Source: Actinoplanes philippinensis (GTDB lineage Bacteria > Actinomycetota > Actinomycetes > Mycobacteriales > Micromonosporaceae). From it: a stretch of DNA of 64,000 nucleotides. The notes under the pieces are model-generated. The model searched no databases, was not told where the DNA came from, and worked only from the letters and a program-made list of their open reading frames with translations. Position 1 is the first letter of the stretch. Each line of letters starts with the position of its first letter. The position numbers and the translations under genes were made by a program. The stretch covers positions 248,001 through 312,000 of the forward strand of contig NZ_FONV01000013.1 of assembly GCF_900113015.1 (NCBI RefSeq), written 5' to 3'. This document shows positions 24,987 to 33,775 of this stretch, one piece after another.

Positions 24987-25814
24987 GTGCGAAGGGTGAT
25001 CACGGCGCTGATGCGGCCGCTCCGCGGTAAGGACGTCGCGCTGCACGCCGCCGCGATCACCTTCTACAGCGGCATCGCGGTGGTTCCGGTGGCTCTGCTG
25101 GCGATCTGGCTGACCGGGCTGGTGGTGGGCGCGGAGCGCGTACGCCAATTGACCGGAAGGACCCTCGCGGCGCTGCCGGCGGAGATCGGCGCGCCCGGCG
25201 CGCTGGCCGCCCTGATCGATGCCGGGCTGGCTCTGACGCCGACGTTCGCGCTGGCCAGCCTGCTTCCGGCGACGTTGTACGGCGAGGGCCTGCGCCGCGC
25301 GTTCGCCTCGATCGCGAGGCCCGGCGAGAGGCTGGTCGGCTGGCGGGGCCGGCTGCTCTGGCTGCCGCTGCTGGCGGCCGCCCCGGCTCTGCTGTTGTCG
25401 CTGCTGCTGGCGCTGCCGACGACGAGCGGCCTGTGGGTTCGCGGCGGCTGGTGGTCGGTGCTGGGCGTGGTGCTGTCGTTCCTGGCGATCTGGCTGCTGC
25501 TGACCCCGGTGGTGGTCTGGGTGTTCCGCTACGTGGCGCCGGGCCGCCCGCCGTGGCTCGCGACGATCCTGATCGGCTCGTTCACGGCCGCCAACCTGTC
25601 CGGGTTCCTGCACGGGGCGGTGCTGTTCAGTTCGCTGCCGCTGGATCTGGGGGTGCCGTTCGGCGGGCTGACCGAGGTGGGCGCGGCGGTGGCGATCGGC
25701 CTGTGGCTCTACCTGTTCCACGTGGTGCTGCTCACCGGTTTCGCGGCGACCCGCGCCGTCGAGCCGCGATTCTCGGATGTTTCGACGAGGTCACCGAGCG
25801 CGATCAGGAGATAA
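24987..25814 (+). CDS. YihY/BrkB-family membrane protein
   Basis: About 275 residues with six hydrophobic segments spread over the whole length and the family N-terminus KDVALHAAAITFYSGIAVVP. The family is often labelled ribonuclease BN or virulence factor BrkB, but transport or envelope roles are more likely; the true function is unknown. GTG 24987 is preferred; no ribosome site is present and TACCTG lies 6 nt upstream, so the transcript may be leaderless. An ATG at 24939 would overlap the divergent promoter region. Confidence 0.75.
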   Translation: MRRVITALMRPLRGKDVALHAAAITFYSGIAVVPVALLAIWLTGLVVGAERVRQLTGRTLAALPAEIGAPGALAALIDAGLALTPTFALASLLPATLYGEGLRRAFASIARPGERLVGWRGRLLWLPLLAAAPALLLSLLLALPTTSGLWVRGGWWSVLGVVLSFLAIWLLLTPVVVWVFRYVAPGRPPWLATILIGSFTAANLSGFLHGAVLFSSLPLDLGVPFGGLTEVGAAVAIGLWLYLFHVVLLTGFAATRAVEPRFSDVSTRSPSAIRR

Positions 25815-25825
25815 CCTCGCGAACC

Positions 25826-27379
25826 ATGACCCCCATTCCGGACCGTGCCGACGTGGTGATCATCGGAGCCGGTCACAACGCCCTCGTCTCCGCGATCCTG
25901 CTCTCCCGCGCCGGGCTCGACGTCGTCGTGCTCGAGGCCGCGGGCGTGATCGGCGGCGCCACCCGCACCGAACACCCCTTCCCCAAGGTGCCCGGCCTCG
26001 GCCAGTCGACCGGCTCCTACCTGCTCGGGCTGATGCCGCCGGAGCTGCTGCGGACCCTCGACGTGGACATTCCGGTGCTGCGGCGCGATCCGCACTACTT
26101 CCTGCCCGGTGTCGGGGCCGGTTCGCCGTACCTGCTCTTCGGCAGTGACGGCGCGGCCAACCGCGCGCAGCTCAGCGACCGTGACGCCAAGGCCGACGAG
26201 GCGCTCGCGGTGGAGATCGGCGCGCTGCGCGCCGATCTCGCGCCGGCCTGGCTGGAGGAGCCGGCGCCGGTGGAGGAGATCGCCGACCGGCACATCCGGC
26301 CGCAGCTGCAGAGCACGTTCCTCGATCTGGTCCGCGGTTCGGTCGCCGGCTACCTGGGCCGTTTCGGGTTCGCGAGTGAGCTGCTCGTCGCGATGTACGC
26401 GGTGACCGACGGCCTGTCCGGGCTCAACGCCGGGCCGGACGATCCGGGGACCGGGCACAACTTCCTGGTGCACAACATGTGCCGGCTGCCCGGTTCGGAC
26501 GGGACCTGGCTGATCGCCGAGGGCGGCATGGGCACCGTGTCGCGGACCTTCGCCGACGCGGCGCAGGCGTCCGGGGCGCGGATCTTCACGGATGCGCGGG
26601 TGACGTCGGTCACCGTCGACGGCGGGGCGGCCAGCGGGGTCGTGCTGGCGGATGGACGGTCGGTCGGTGCCCGGGTCGTTCTCGGCGGCTGTGACCCGTA
26701 CCAATTGATGGGTCTTGTCCCTGATGGGGTTTTGCCCGCGGAGCTGACCGGGCGGATGGCGGCGGTGAAGCGGACCGGCAGCACGCTCAAGGTCAACCTG
26801 GCGCTGCGGGACCTGCCGCGCTTCGACTGCCTGCCGCCCGGCGCGCCGTCGCCGTTCGGCTCGACCATCCACCTGCTGCCCGGCGAGGGTTCGCCGATGG
26901 CCAACCTGCGCGGCATGTGGGCGGACGTGCAGGCCGGTGTCCTGCCGGCCGAGCCGACCATCGAGTGGTACCTGCACACCACCGTCGACCCGTCGCTGCG
27001 CGACGAGGCCGGACATCATTCCTCGGCGTTGTTCGTGCAGTCTGTCCCCTTCGAGCCGTCTGGCACATCGTGGGACAAAGAGCTTCCGGGGTACGTCGAC
27101 AGGCTGCTCGCCATCTGTGACAGATATGCGCCCGGCACCTCGGATCTGGTCGCCGACGTGTTCCCGCTCACGCCGCCGGGGATCGAGCAGCACTTCGGGA
27201 TCACCGGTGGGCACATCCACCACGTCGACAACACTGTCGCGTTCGACAAGCGCATGCCGTATTTCACCGGGCTGGACGGGCTCTACCACGGCTCGGCCGG
27301 GGCGCACCCGGCCGGCAGTGTGATCGGCGCGGCGGGCCACAACGCGGCCCGCCGCATCCTCAAGGATCTCTCCGTCTAG
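25826..27379 (+). CDS. FAD-dependent oxidoreductase, phytoene desaturase/CrtI-like family
   Basis: A 517-residue flavoprotein. The dinucleotide-binding motif VIIGAGHNALVSAILLSRAG is at about 11-30, followed by the Glu that binds the FAD ribose (VLEAAGVIGGATRTE). The C-terminus has the second FAD motif GSAGAHPAGSVIGAAGHNAA. No carotenoid biosynthesis genes are nearby, so a carotenoid substrate is not supported; the family also includes all-trans-retinol-like and uncharacterised enzymes. ATG 25826 has AGGAG 14 nt upstream, too distant, and TAACCT 8 nt upstream, hinting at a leaderless transcript. The 3' end overlaps the convergent MBL/Rieske gene by 4 bp. Confidence 0.85.
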   Translation: MTPIPDRADVVIIGAGHNALVSAILLSRAGLDVVVLEAAGVIGGATRTEHPFPKVPGLGQSTGSYLLGLMPPELLRTLDVDIPVLRRDPHYFLPGVGAGSPYLLFGSDGAANRAQLSDRDAKADEALAVEIGALRADLAPAWLEEPAPVEEIADRHIRPQLQSTFLDLVRGSVAGYLGRFGFASELLVAMYAVTDGLSGLNAGPDDPGTGHNFLVHNMCRLPGSDGTWLIAEGGMGTVSRTFADAAQASGARIFTDARVTSVTVDGGAASGVVLADGRSVGARVVLGGCDPYQLMGLVPDGVLPAELTGRMAAVKRTGSTLKVNLALRDLPRFDCLPPGAPSPFGSTIHLLPGEGSPMANLRGMWADVQAGVLPAEPTIEWYLHTTVDPSLRDEAGHHSSALFVQSVPFEPSGTSWDKELPGYVDRLLAICDRYAPGTSDLVADVFPLTPPGIEQHFGITGGHIHHVDNTVAFDKRMPYFTGLDGLYHGSAGAHPAGSVIGAAGHNAARRILKDLSV

Positions 27380-28926
27380 TTGTTCTTCGTCGCCCTGATC
27401 TTGTGGCCGACGCCGGTGAGGCAGCGGCCACTGGGCAGGTCGAATTTCCAGCCGTGCAACTGGCAGGTCAGCACGTTGCCCTCGACGATGCCGAACCGGG
27501 ACAGGTCGGCCTTCAGGTGGGGGCAACGTCGCTGCACGGTCCAGTCGCCGAACTCGATGTCCTCGGCGTCGACGGCCTTCTCGTGCTCGTCGTACCAACC
27601 CTCGGCGTACTGCAGACGCTCCTCGGACAGGCACTTGAAGAACGCGTAGACGAACTCGTTGTACTGCCCGATCCGGGCCGCGGAGAAGCGGCAGGAGAGG
27701 AACAGCGAGTTCACCCAGTCGCCCTCGTCGATGAAGATGAGGTGCTCGATCAGCTCCCGCTGGGTCCGGAAGCGGTAGCGGACCTTCTCGTCGGCATACG
27801 CCCGGACCTGCTTGCCCGGGAAGTCGACGACGATCGACTCGACCTCGTCGCCGTCGTAGGAGACCAGGTCGAAGCGGACCGGGCCGCCGACGCCCTTGGC
27901 CATGTAGATCGACTCCTCGAGGAGAGGCTCGATCCGCTTCTTCAGCTCCTTGAGGACGTCGATCTCCGGGTGCCGCCAGGACGCCTTCTCCGCCTCGATG
28001 ATCGGGCGTTTGCGCTCCCGCATCTCCTCCAGGTGCGCCCGCTTGTTCGCGAAGAACTCGTCGACCGGCGTCGGATGGGTGGTGTGCTGCCTCGTGCCGC
28101 CGTCGGTCAGCTCGGTGACGCTGCCGGGCAGCTGGACGACCGCGTTGGTGCCGCCGACCTTCGCATACTCGCTCAGGAAGACCGACTGGTCGGGGAAGAT
28201 GTTGCCCTCGTCGCCGTGGATGTCGTTGAACTGCCACAGCTCGTCGTCGAGGAAGCACGGCGGGCCGGCGATCGGGAAGACGAAGTCCGCCTTCAGATCG
28301 TCGATGTAGCGCCAGGTGCGGTCGAACTGCCGCTCCCGCTTCTGCTTGCCGAACGCGGTCTTTGCATTCTCCGGCAGCTCGTAGACCATCGGGTACCAGA
28401 TGGCGCCGGAGAACTGCAGCATGTGCGCGTGCACGTGGCCCAGCTCGTTGAACCGGGTCAGGTCGGCGGGACGGGCGTCGTTCTGGTTCAGAACGCGGAT
28501 CCCGTCATACTCCACCCACAGCGACGAGTCACCGATCGGGCCGTCGGTCGGGCTGATCAGCGCCTGGATCATCACCTTGAGGCCGCCGTCGAGCTCGTGC
28601 ACCTCGTCCGACTTCGTCCGCAGGAAGCTGGTGAAGCCCAGCGCCCGCAGCTCGTCCTCCAGCTGCGACGTCGGATACTCCGGCAGCAGGACGGTCGCCT
28701 TCTTGCTGATGAACCTCTTCAGGTGCTCCGCGTCGAAGTGGTCCCGGTGCAGGTGGGAGACATACAGGTAGTCGACGTCACCGAGCGTCTCCCAATCGAG
28801 CTGTGAATTGTCCGGGAACGGGAACCACGAGGCGAAATACGCCGGATTAACCCACGGATCGCACAGAATGCTGCCGGCAGCGGTGTCGATCCGCATGCTC
28901 GCATGGCCGGTGCCCGTGATCCGCAC
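27376..28926 (-). CDS. Metallo-beta-lactamase-fold / Rieske [2Fe-2S] fusion protein (CMAH-like)
   Basis: A 516-residue protein. The N-terminal 250 residues form a metallo-beta-lactamase-like fold of the UlaG type with SHLHRDHFD (His58, His60, Asp62, His63). The C-terminal 60 residues carry a Rieske cluster site: Cys468-Pro-His470 and Cys488-Gln-Leu-His491. This combination, in the opposite order, is known from CMP-N-acetylneuraminate hydroxylase, so a monooxygenase or redox role is possible; no sialic acid genes are present. No reductase partner gene is adjacent. GTG 28926 has AGGAG 7 nt upstream. The gene is divergent from the small DUF2631 gene. Confidence 0.85.
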   Translation of the reverse strand: MRITGTGHASMRIDTAAGSILCDPWVNPAYFASWFPFPDNSQLDWETLGDVDYLYVSHLHRDHFDAEHLKRFISKKATVLLPEYPTSQLEDELRALGFTSFLRTKSDEVHELDGGLKVMIQALISPTDGPIGDSSLWVEYDGIRVLNQNDARPADLTRFNELGHVHAHMLQFSGAIWYPMVYELPENAKTAFGKQKRERQFDRTWRYIDDLKADFVFPIAGPPCFLDDELWQFNDIHGDEGNIFPDQSVFLSEYAKVGGTNAVVQLPGSVTELTDGGTRQHTTHPTPVDEFFANKRAHLEEMRERKRPIIEAEKASWRHPEIDVLKELKKRIEPLLEESIYMAKGVGGPVRFDLVSYDGDEVESIVVDFPGKQVRAYADEKVRYRFRTQRELIEHLIFIDEGDWVNSLFLSCRFSAARIGQYNEFVYAFFKCLSEERLQYAEGWYDEHEKAVDAEDIEFGDWTVQRRCPHLKADLSRFGIVEGNVLTCQLHGWKFDLPSGRCLTGVGHKIRATKNN

Positions 28927-29069
28927 TTGATCGCTCCTCTGCTGACTGCCTTCTAACCGCCACTGCGGTTTTTTGACCGCCTCGAAAGTACAGCCGGGTT
29001 GCTGCGCTCCGCCCGTCGACCCCGTGACAGACTGTTTGGCGGTTCAACATCGACTAGGAGGTCGCCACC

Positions 29070-29309
29070 GTGGCTGCGGAAGAACACCACGAGGAGGTCT
29101 ACGCGCCCGACCAGCTGAAGCCCGGCAACCGCAAGCGGGCTCAGAAGGGCGCGATCATCTCGGCCGTGATCCTGCTCCTCTTCTTCTGGGGCAACCAGCA
29201 GGGCAACACCGAGAAGGTGTGGCTCGTCGTGCTCGCGATCGGCCTCGTCGCCATCATCATCGGCGACGCGATCCTGCGCCGCAGCGGTCTGCGCCCCAAC
29301 GACCAGTAA
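29070..29309 (+). CDS. DUF2631-type small membrane protein
   Basis: 79 residues: a charged N-terminus (EEHHEEVYAPDQLKPGNRKR), then two membrane helices (about 28-42 and 49-66), ending RRSGLRPNDQ. The pattern matches actinobacterial DUF2631 proteins, one of which lies near dxr in mycobacteria. Function unknown. GTG 29070 has GGAGG 8 nt upstream. A terminator hairpin follows 16 bp after the stop. Confidence 0.8.
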   Translation: MAAEEHHEEVYAPDQLKPGNRKRAQKGAIISAVILLLFFWGNQQGNTEKVWLVVLAIGLVAIIIGDAILRRSGLRPNDQ

Positions 29310-29325
29310 GGGTCCCGGACAGCAG

Positions 29326-29349
29326 AAGAGGGGGCCACGGCCCCCTCTT
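29326..29349. terminator. Bidirectional terminator hairpin
   Basis: AAGAGGGGG and CCCCCTCTT form a 9-bp stem with the 6-nt loop CCACGG; a T-rich end (CTCTTTC) follows on the plus strand and AGAAG-type bases read as T on the minus strand. It lies between the convergent DUF2631 gene and the DivIVA-like gene (stop 29364) and can serve both. Confidence 0.75.
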
Positions 29350-29363
29350 TCAGCATGTCCTCG

Positions 29364-30659
29364 TCACCGGCGGCGCAGCAGGATGTCCTTCACCTCGCGC
29401 AGCGCGGCGTCGACCTCGGCCTCGAAGTAGCCGTTCGGCACCAGACCGAACTGGAGCATGTCGAGATCGTTCTCGTTCACCGGCATCGGCCCACGGCCGG
29501 TCATCGCCTGCAGGATGCCCTCGAACAGCCGGTCCACCTGCATCGGGTCGTAACCGCTGCCGAACCGGCGCGGCTGGAACGTCCGGCGCAGCTGGTCCAC
29601 CCGGTACAGCTCGCCACCGGGCTCGCCCATCGGCGGGCCGGGCTGCTGTTGCTGAGGCTGCTGCGGGGGCTGGCCGTAACCGCCGCCACCGCCATACGGC
29701 GGGCCGCTCATCGGCGCACCCGGCATCGGCGAACCCGGCATGGCCATCGGGGAACCCGGCATCGGCGCGCCCGGCATCTGCTGCCCGTAGCCGCCACGCG
29801 GATCGCGGTCCGGCATCCGGATCTCGGCGGTCATGTCGGTCTTGCCGTGCCGGCCGGCCTCGAAGCCGTCGTAGCCACCCTGGTCATACCCACTGGGGTC
29901 GTAGCCGGGCGGAGGGCCGGGACGCTGCGGCAGCGGGGAGGGCGGCGGCATCTGCTGGCCGTAGCCGGTCGGCTCGTCATACCGACCATACGGGTCGGGG
30001 CCCGACGGGAGCTGCTGTTGCTGCTGGCGCTGCGGCATCTGCGGCGGCATCATCCGGTCGTCGCGCATCGGCGCGGGGAGCCGCTCGGTCGGCGGCGACG
30101 CCATCTGGGCCGCCGGGTTCATCCCCGGGGCGCCGGGGCCACCCGGGCCGCCGAAGCCACCGGGACCGCCGGGGCCGCCCCGGCCCGGCATCCCCTGCGG
30201 CTGCATGCCGGGGCCGCCGGGCGGGAAGCCACCCTGCTGTCCCTGCGGGAAACCCTGCACCTGGGGGCCGGGACCGGCGGGGCCACGGTCGAAGCCGCCA
30301 CGGTCGAAGCCCTGGCTCTGGCTCATCGCCGGCGGGCCGGAAACCGAGCCGGCCGTGAGGCCGCTGCGCATCGAGTCGCGCATCGGGTCGACCGGACGGC
30401 CACCGCGCTCCTCGAACTCGGCGAGCTGCCGCTCCACCCGGTCGAGGTGCAGGTCGACCTGCCACTCGTCATAGCCGCCGAACCGCACCCGGAAGACGAC
30501 GTCGTGCACCTCCTGTGCACCGACCGGCGGGCCGACCTGCTCCCCGGCCAGAGTCGCCTCGACCCGGTCCAGGAAGGCGTCGACCTCGTCGACCTTGTAG
30601 CCACGCCGCAGCGCACGCCTTCGGAAACGCTGCCCCTGACTCGTCACAACGTCTCCCAC
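29364..30659 (-). CDS. DivIVA-like protein with long Pro/Gly/Gln-rich centre
   Basis: A 431-residue protein. The N-terminus (QRFRRRALRRGYKVDEVDAF) and a C-terminal unit (FQPRRFGSGYDPMQVDRLFE) both show the F-x-x-x-R-F/R-G-Y-x-x-x-x-V-D signature of DivIVA-type domains. Between them about 250 residues are disordered and rich in Pro, Gly, Met and Gln (QRQQQQQL, GGPGGPGGFGGPGGPG). Actinobacterial DivIVA proteins mark cell poles and recruit wall enzymes; this one has little coiled coil, so it is probably a scaffold-like relative rather than Wag31/DivIVA itself. It starts at ATG 30659, 25 bp downstream of rlmN, and is the last gene of the minus-strand block. Confidence 0.75.
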   Translation of the reverse strand: MGDVVTSQGQRFRRRALRRGYKVDEVDAFLDRVEATLAGEQVGPPVGAQEVHDVVFRVRFGGYDEWQVDLHLDRVERQLAEFEERGGRPVDPMRDSMRSGLTAGSVSGPPAMSQSQGFDRGGFDRGPAGPGPQVQGFPQGQQGGFPPGGPGMQPQGMPGRGGPGGPGGFGGPGGPGAPGMNPAAQMASPPTERLPAPMRDDRMMPPQMPQRQQQQQLPSGPDPYGRYDEPTGYGQQMPPPSPLPQRPGPPPGYDPSGYDQGGYDGFEAGRHGKTDMTAEIRMPDRDPRGGYGQQMPGAPMPGSPMAMPGSPMPGAPMSGPPYGGGGGYGQPPQQPQQQQPGPPMGEPGGELYRVDQLRRTFQPRRFGSGYDPMQVDRLFEGILQAMTGRGPMPVNENDLDMLQFGLVPNGYFEAEVDAALREVKDILLRRR

Positions 30660-30684
30660 TCCGCTCGCTGGGACCTGCGCCCAG

Positions 30685-31878
30685 TCACTGTGCCACCTCC
30701 GCGTCGGCTGCGGCGCCCCCTGCGCTCGCGTCCGTCAGCTCACCCGCGGCCAGCTGGCCGCATGCGCCGTCGATCTCCCGCCCCCGGGTGTCGCGAACCG
30801 TCGTCGAGACACCGGCCTCCTGCAACCGGCGGACGAACTCGCGCTCGACCGGTTTCGGGCTCGCATCCCACTTGCTGCCCGGTGTCGGGTTCAGCGGGAT
30901 GAGATTCACATGGGCCAGCTTGCCTCTCAGAAGACGGCCGAGCAGGTCGGCACGCCAGGGCTGATCGTTTACGTCCCTGATCAGGGCGTATTCGATGGAA
31001 ACCCGGCGACCGGTCTGTGCCGCGTAGTCAAACGCGGCGTCGAGCACCTCGGCCACCTTCCAACGCTGGTTGACAGGCACAAGCTCATCGCGCAGATCAT
31101 CATCGGGGGCGTGAAGTGACAGCGCAAGAGTCACGGAGAGCTGTTCAGCGATCAACCGCCGCATAGCGGGCACCAAACCCACCGTGGACACCGTGATGTG
31201 CCGTTGTGACAGCCCCAGGCCCTCCGGAGCGGGGGCGGTCAGCCGCCGCACCGTCTCGATCACCCGCGGATAGTTCGCCAGCGGCTCGCCCATCCCCATG
31301 AAGACCACGCGGGACAGCCGCGGCGGGGAACCGGTCACCGCGCCGGAGGCGGCCACCCCCGCCAGATAGACGACCTGGTCCACGATCTCCGCCACCGACA
31401 GGTTGCGGGTCAGGCCCTGCTGGCCGGTCGCGCAGAACGGGCACGCCATGCCGCACCCGGCCTGGCTGGAGACACAGGCCGTCACCCGGTCGGGGTAACC
31501 CATCAGGACGCTCTCCACGAGCGCGCCGTCGTGCAGCCGCCACAGTGTCTTGCGGGTCGCGCCGTCGTCACACGCCTGCTCCCGGACCGGGGTGAGCAGG
31601 GTGGGCAGCAGATCCGCGGTCAGCCTGTCACGCGAGCCGGCCGGCAGGTCGGTCATCTCGGCGGCATCCCGCACCAGGCGGCCGAAGTAGTGGGTGGAGA
31701 GCTGCTTGGCCCGGAACGCGGGCTCACCCAGGCTCGTGACCGCGCTCTTGCGGGCCGCGAGATCCATGTCGGCGAGATGGCGCGGAGGCATGCTGGGGCG
31801 GCGGCGTGTTTTCGTCAGGCCGGACGGCAGGATGTCGGGCTGATCGGGACTGATCGGGATGACCGGAAGAATCGTCAT
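30685..31878 (-). CDS. rlmN: 23S rRNA (A2503-C2)/tRNA (A37-C2) methyltransferase
   Basis: A 397-residue radical-SAM enzyme. The cluster motif is Cys142, Cys146, Cys149 (GCGMACPFCATG); FMGMGEPLANY binds SAM; a C-terminal Cys in IDGACGQLAAG is the residue that forms the covalent RNA intermediate in the family. It methylates C2 of A2503 in 23S rRNA and of A37 in some tRNAs. ATG 31878 is used; ATG 31791 (MPPRHLADMDLA) is a shorter alternative that keeps the whole domain. It follows cdsA by 43 bp. Confidence 0.95.
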   Translation of the reverse strand: MTILPVIPISPDQPDILPSGLTKTRRRPSMPPRHLADMDLAARKSAVTSLGEPAFRAKQLSTHYFGRLVRDAAEMTDLPAGSRDRLTADLLPTLLTPVREQACDDGATRKTLWRLHDGALVESVLMGYPDRVTACVSSQAGCGMACPFCATGQQGLTRNLSVAEIVDQVVYLAGVAASGAVTGSPPRLSRVVFMGMGEPLANYPRVIETVRRLTAPAPEGLGLSQRHITVSTVGLVPAMRRLIAEQLSVTLALSLHAPDDDLRDELVPVNQRWKVAEVLDAAFDYAAQTGRRVSIEYALIRDVNDQPWRADLLGRLLRGKLAHVNLIPLNPTPGSKWDASPKPVEREFVRRLQEAGVSTTVRDTRGREIDGACGQLAAGELTDASAGGAAADAEVAQ

Positions 31879-31921
31879 GGCGTATCCAGTCTCCCACGTC
31901 CGCCGAGTAGGTCGCCCACAG

Positions 31922-32923
31922 CTAGCTCGGCGTGATGATCGAGAAGAGCAGGTATGCGGTCGGGACGGCGAACAGGATCGAGTCCAGACGATCCATCAGG
32001 CCGCCGTGCCCGGGCAGCAGGTTGCTCATGTCCTTGACCTTCAGATCCCGCTTCAGCATCGACTCGGCCAGGTCGCCGAGGACCGCCACCACCGAGATGA
32101 CCGCGCCGAACAGCAGGCCCCAGTGGACTCCGATGTCCAGCAGGAAGAAGAGCAGCGCGCTGCTGCCGATCGCGGCGGCCGTCACCGAGCCGGCGAAGCC
32201 CTCCCACGACTTCTTCGGGCTGATCTTCGGCGCCATCGGGTGCTTGCCCAGGAAGACACCGGCCGCGTAGCCACCGGTGTCCGAGAGCACCACGGCGACC
32301 AGGGTGCAGATCACCATGAGTGGCCCGTCACTCTCGTCCATCCGCACCAGCATCGCCGCGAAGCTCAGCAGGAACGGCCCGTAGACGGCGATCAGCACAC
32401 TCGGCGTGAAGTCACGGCGCACCGCCGCCACACCGTCGGCCAGGCGCCACAGCACGGCCGCGCCGACCGTCACCAACAGCCCCAGGACCAGTGCGTCGGC
32501 CCCCTCATACCAGGCCAGGCCGGTCATCAGGACGCTGCCGGCGAGCAGGGGGATCAACGGCGGGTTGGCGCCCGTGGTGGACAGCGCGCGGGCCATCTCC
32601 CAGGCGCCGATGCCGGACGCCGCCACCAGCACGGCCAGCAGGGCCATCGGCTGGATCAGCAGCGAGGCGAGCACGACCAGGCCCAGGCTCAGGCCGACCG
32701 CGATGGCCGCCGGCAGATTGCGGCCCGCGCGGCCCCCGCCCTGCGGCTTACGGCCGCGGCCCGCCCGACGGCGGCCTCGGCCGCCCTCCCCACGTGGGGC
32801 GGCCTCGCTCACCGGCTCCGTCCCGGCATACGCATTCGGATCCTCTGACTCATGGAAGTACGACGCCGGCACGCTCGTGTCGTCGCCGGGAATCTGCCGG
32901 GCACGGGGATCGACGTAGGACAT
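31922..32923 (-). CDS. cdsA: Phosphatidate cytidylyltransferase (CDP-diglyceride synthase)
   Basis: A 333-residue membrane enzyme making CDP-diacylglycerol from phosphatidate and CTP. After a polar, Arg/Gly-rich N-terminal tail of about 70 residues come eight or so membrane helices and the signature LKRDLKVKDMSNLLPGHGG followed by DRLDS. The long cytoplasmic tail is common in actinobacteria. It starts at ATG 32923, with a 233-bp gap to frr that holds the frr terminator, so it probably has its own promoter. Confidence 0.95.
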   Translation of the reverse strand: MSYVDPRARQIPGDDTSVPASYFHESEDPNAYAGTEPVSEAAPRGEGGRGRRRAGRGRKPQGGGRAGRNLPAAIAVGLSLGLVVLASLLIQPMALLAVLVAASGIGAWEMARALSTTGANPPLIPLLAGSVLMTGLAWYEGADALVLGLLVTVGAAVLWRLADGVAAVRRDFTPSVLIAVYGPFLLSFAAMLVRMDESDGPLMVICTLVAVVLSDTGGYAAGVFLGKHPMAPKISPKKSWEGFAGSVTAAAIGSSALLFFLLDIGVHWGLLFGAVISVVAVLGDLAESMLKRDLKVKDMSNLLPGHGGLMDRLDSILFAVPTAYLLFSIITPS

Positions 32924-33111
32924 CAGACCTCGGGCGGGGTGGTAGGCGGGATCGCCGCCGAACGGACTGACAAAGCCGGACCCCTACCTGCTACTCACAC
33001 TCACACTCTCACTGGAACCGTGCAGAGCGTACTGCAAAGGTGACGCCGGAACAGCTCTCGAGATGGCGGGCAATTTGACCGCGGGTGAACCGCCCCTGGC
33101 CGAACAGGGGA

Positions 33112-33147
33112 GAAGCCCGGCCCCTCCGGGGAGGTCGGCCGGGCTTC
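33112..33147 (-). terminator. Terminator downstream of frr
   Basis: Arms GAAGCCCGGCC (33112-33122) and GGCCGGGCTTC (33137-33147) form a perfect 11-bp stem with a 14-nt loop, 9 bp after the frr stop codon. A smaller hairpin (CCCCTG and CAGGGG, 33093-33110) follows on the minus strand. No T tract. Confidence 0.8.
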
Positions 33148-33156
33148 ATCCGATGC

Positions 33157-33714
33157 TCAGACTTCGAGGAGCTCGGCTTCCTTGTGCTTGAGCAGCTCGT
33201 CGATGACGGCGACGTAGCGGTGCGTCACGTCGTCGAGCTCCTTCTCCGCACGACGGCCGTCGTCCTCGCCGGTCTCGCCGTCCTTGACCAGCTTATCGAT
33301 CTGGTCCTTGGCCTTACGGCGCACGTTACGGATCGCGACACGCCCGTCCTCGGCCTTGCCACGGGCCACCTTGATCATTTCGCGGCGGCGCTCCTCCGTC
33401 ATCTGCGGGAGGTGGATGCGCAGTTGCGTACCCTCGTTGTTGGGGTTGACCCCCAGGTCGGAGTCACGGATGGCCCGCTCGATCGGGCCCAGCTGGGACG
33501 CGTCGTACGGCTTGACGATGACCATGCGCGGCTCCGGAACGCCGACGGACGCCATCTGCGTCACCGGCGTGGGCGCGCCGTAGTAGTCGACCAGGATCTT
33601 GGAGAACATCGCGGGAGTGGCCCGGCCGGTCCGAATGGCGGCGAACTCCTCCTTGGCGTGCTCGACCGCGCTCTCCATCTTCTCCTCGGCCTCGAAGAGG
33701 GTTTCCTCGATCAC
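33157..33714 (-). CDS. frr: Ribosome-recycling factor
   Basis: A 185-residue protein of normal length that splits post-termination ribosomes with EF-G. It has the family segments AAIRTGRATPAMF, NEGTQLRIHLPQMTEERR and VAIRNVRRKAKDQI. The GTG at 33714 gives MIEETLFEAEEKME, the usual N-terminus. The pyrH gene ends 61 bp upstream, giving the standard order rpsB-tsf-pyrH-frr. Confidence 0.97.
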   Translation of the reverse strand: MIEETLFEAEEKMESAVEHAKEEFAAIRTGRATPAMFSKILVDYYGAPTPVTQMASVGVPEPRMVIVKPYDASQLGPIERAIRDSDLGVNPNNEGTQLRIHLPQMTEERRREMIKVARGKAEDGRVAIRNVRRKAKDQIDKLVKDGETGEDDGRRAEKELDDVTHRYVAVIDELLKHKEAELLEV

Positions 33715-33775
33715 CGGCTCTTCTCGCCTCCTTGCTGTCTTCGGTGGTGCGGGATGTGGGGACGTGAACGCGACC

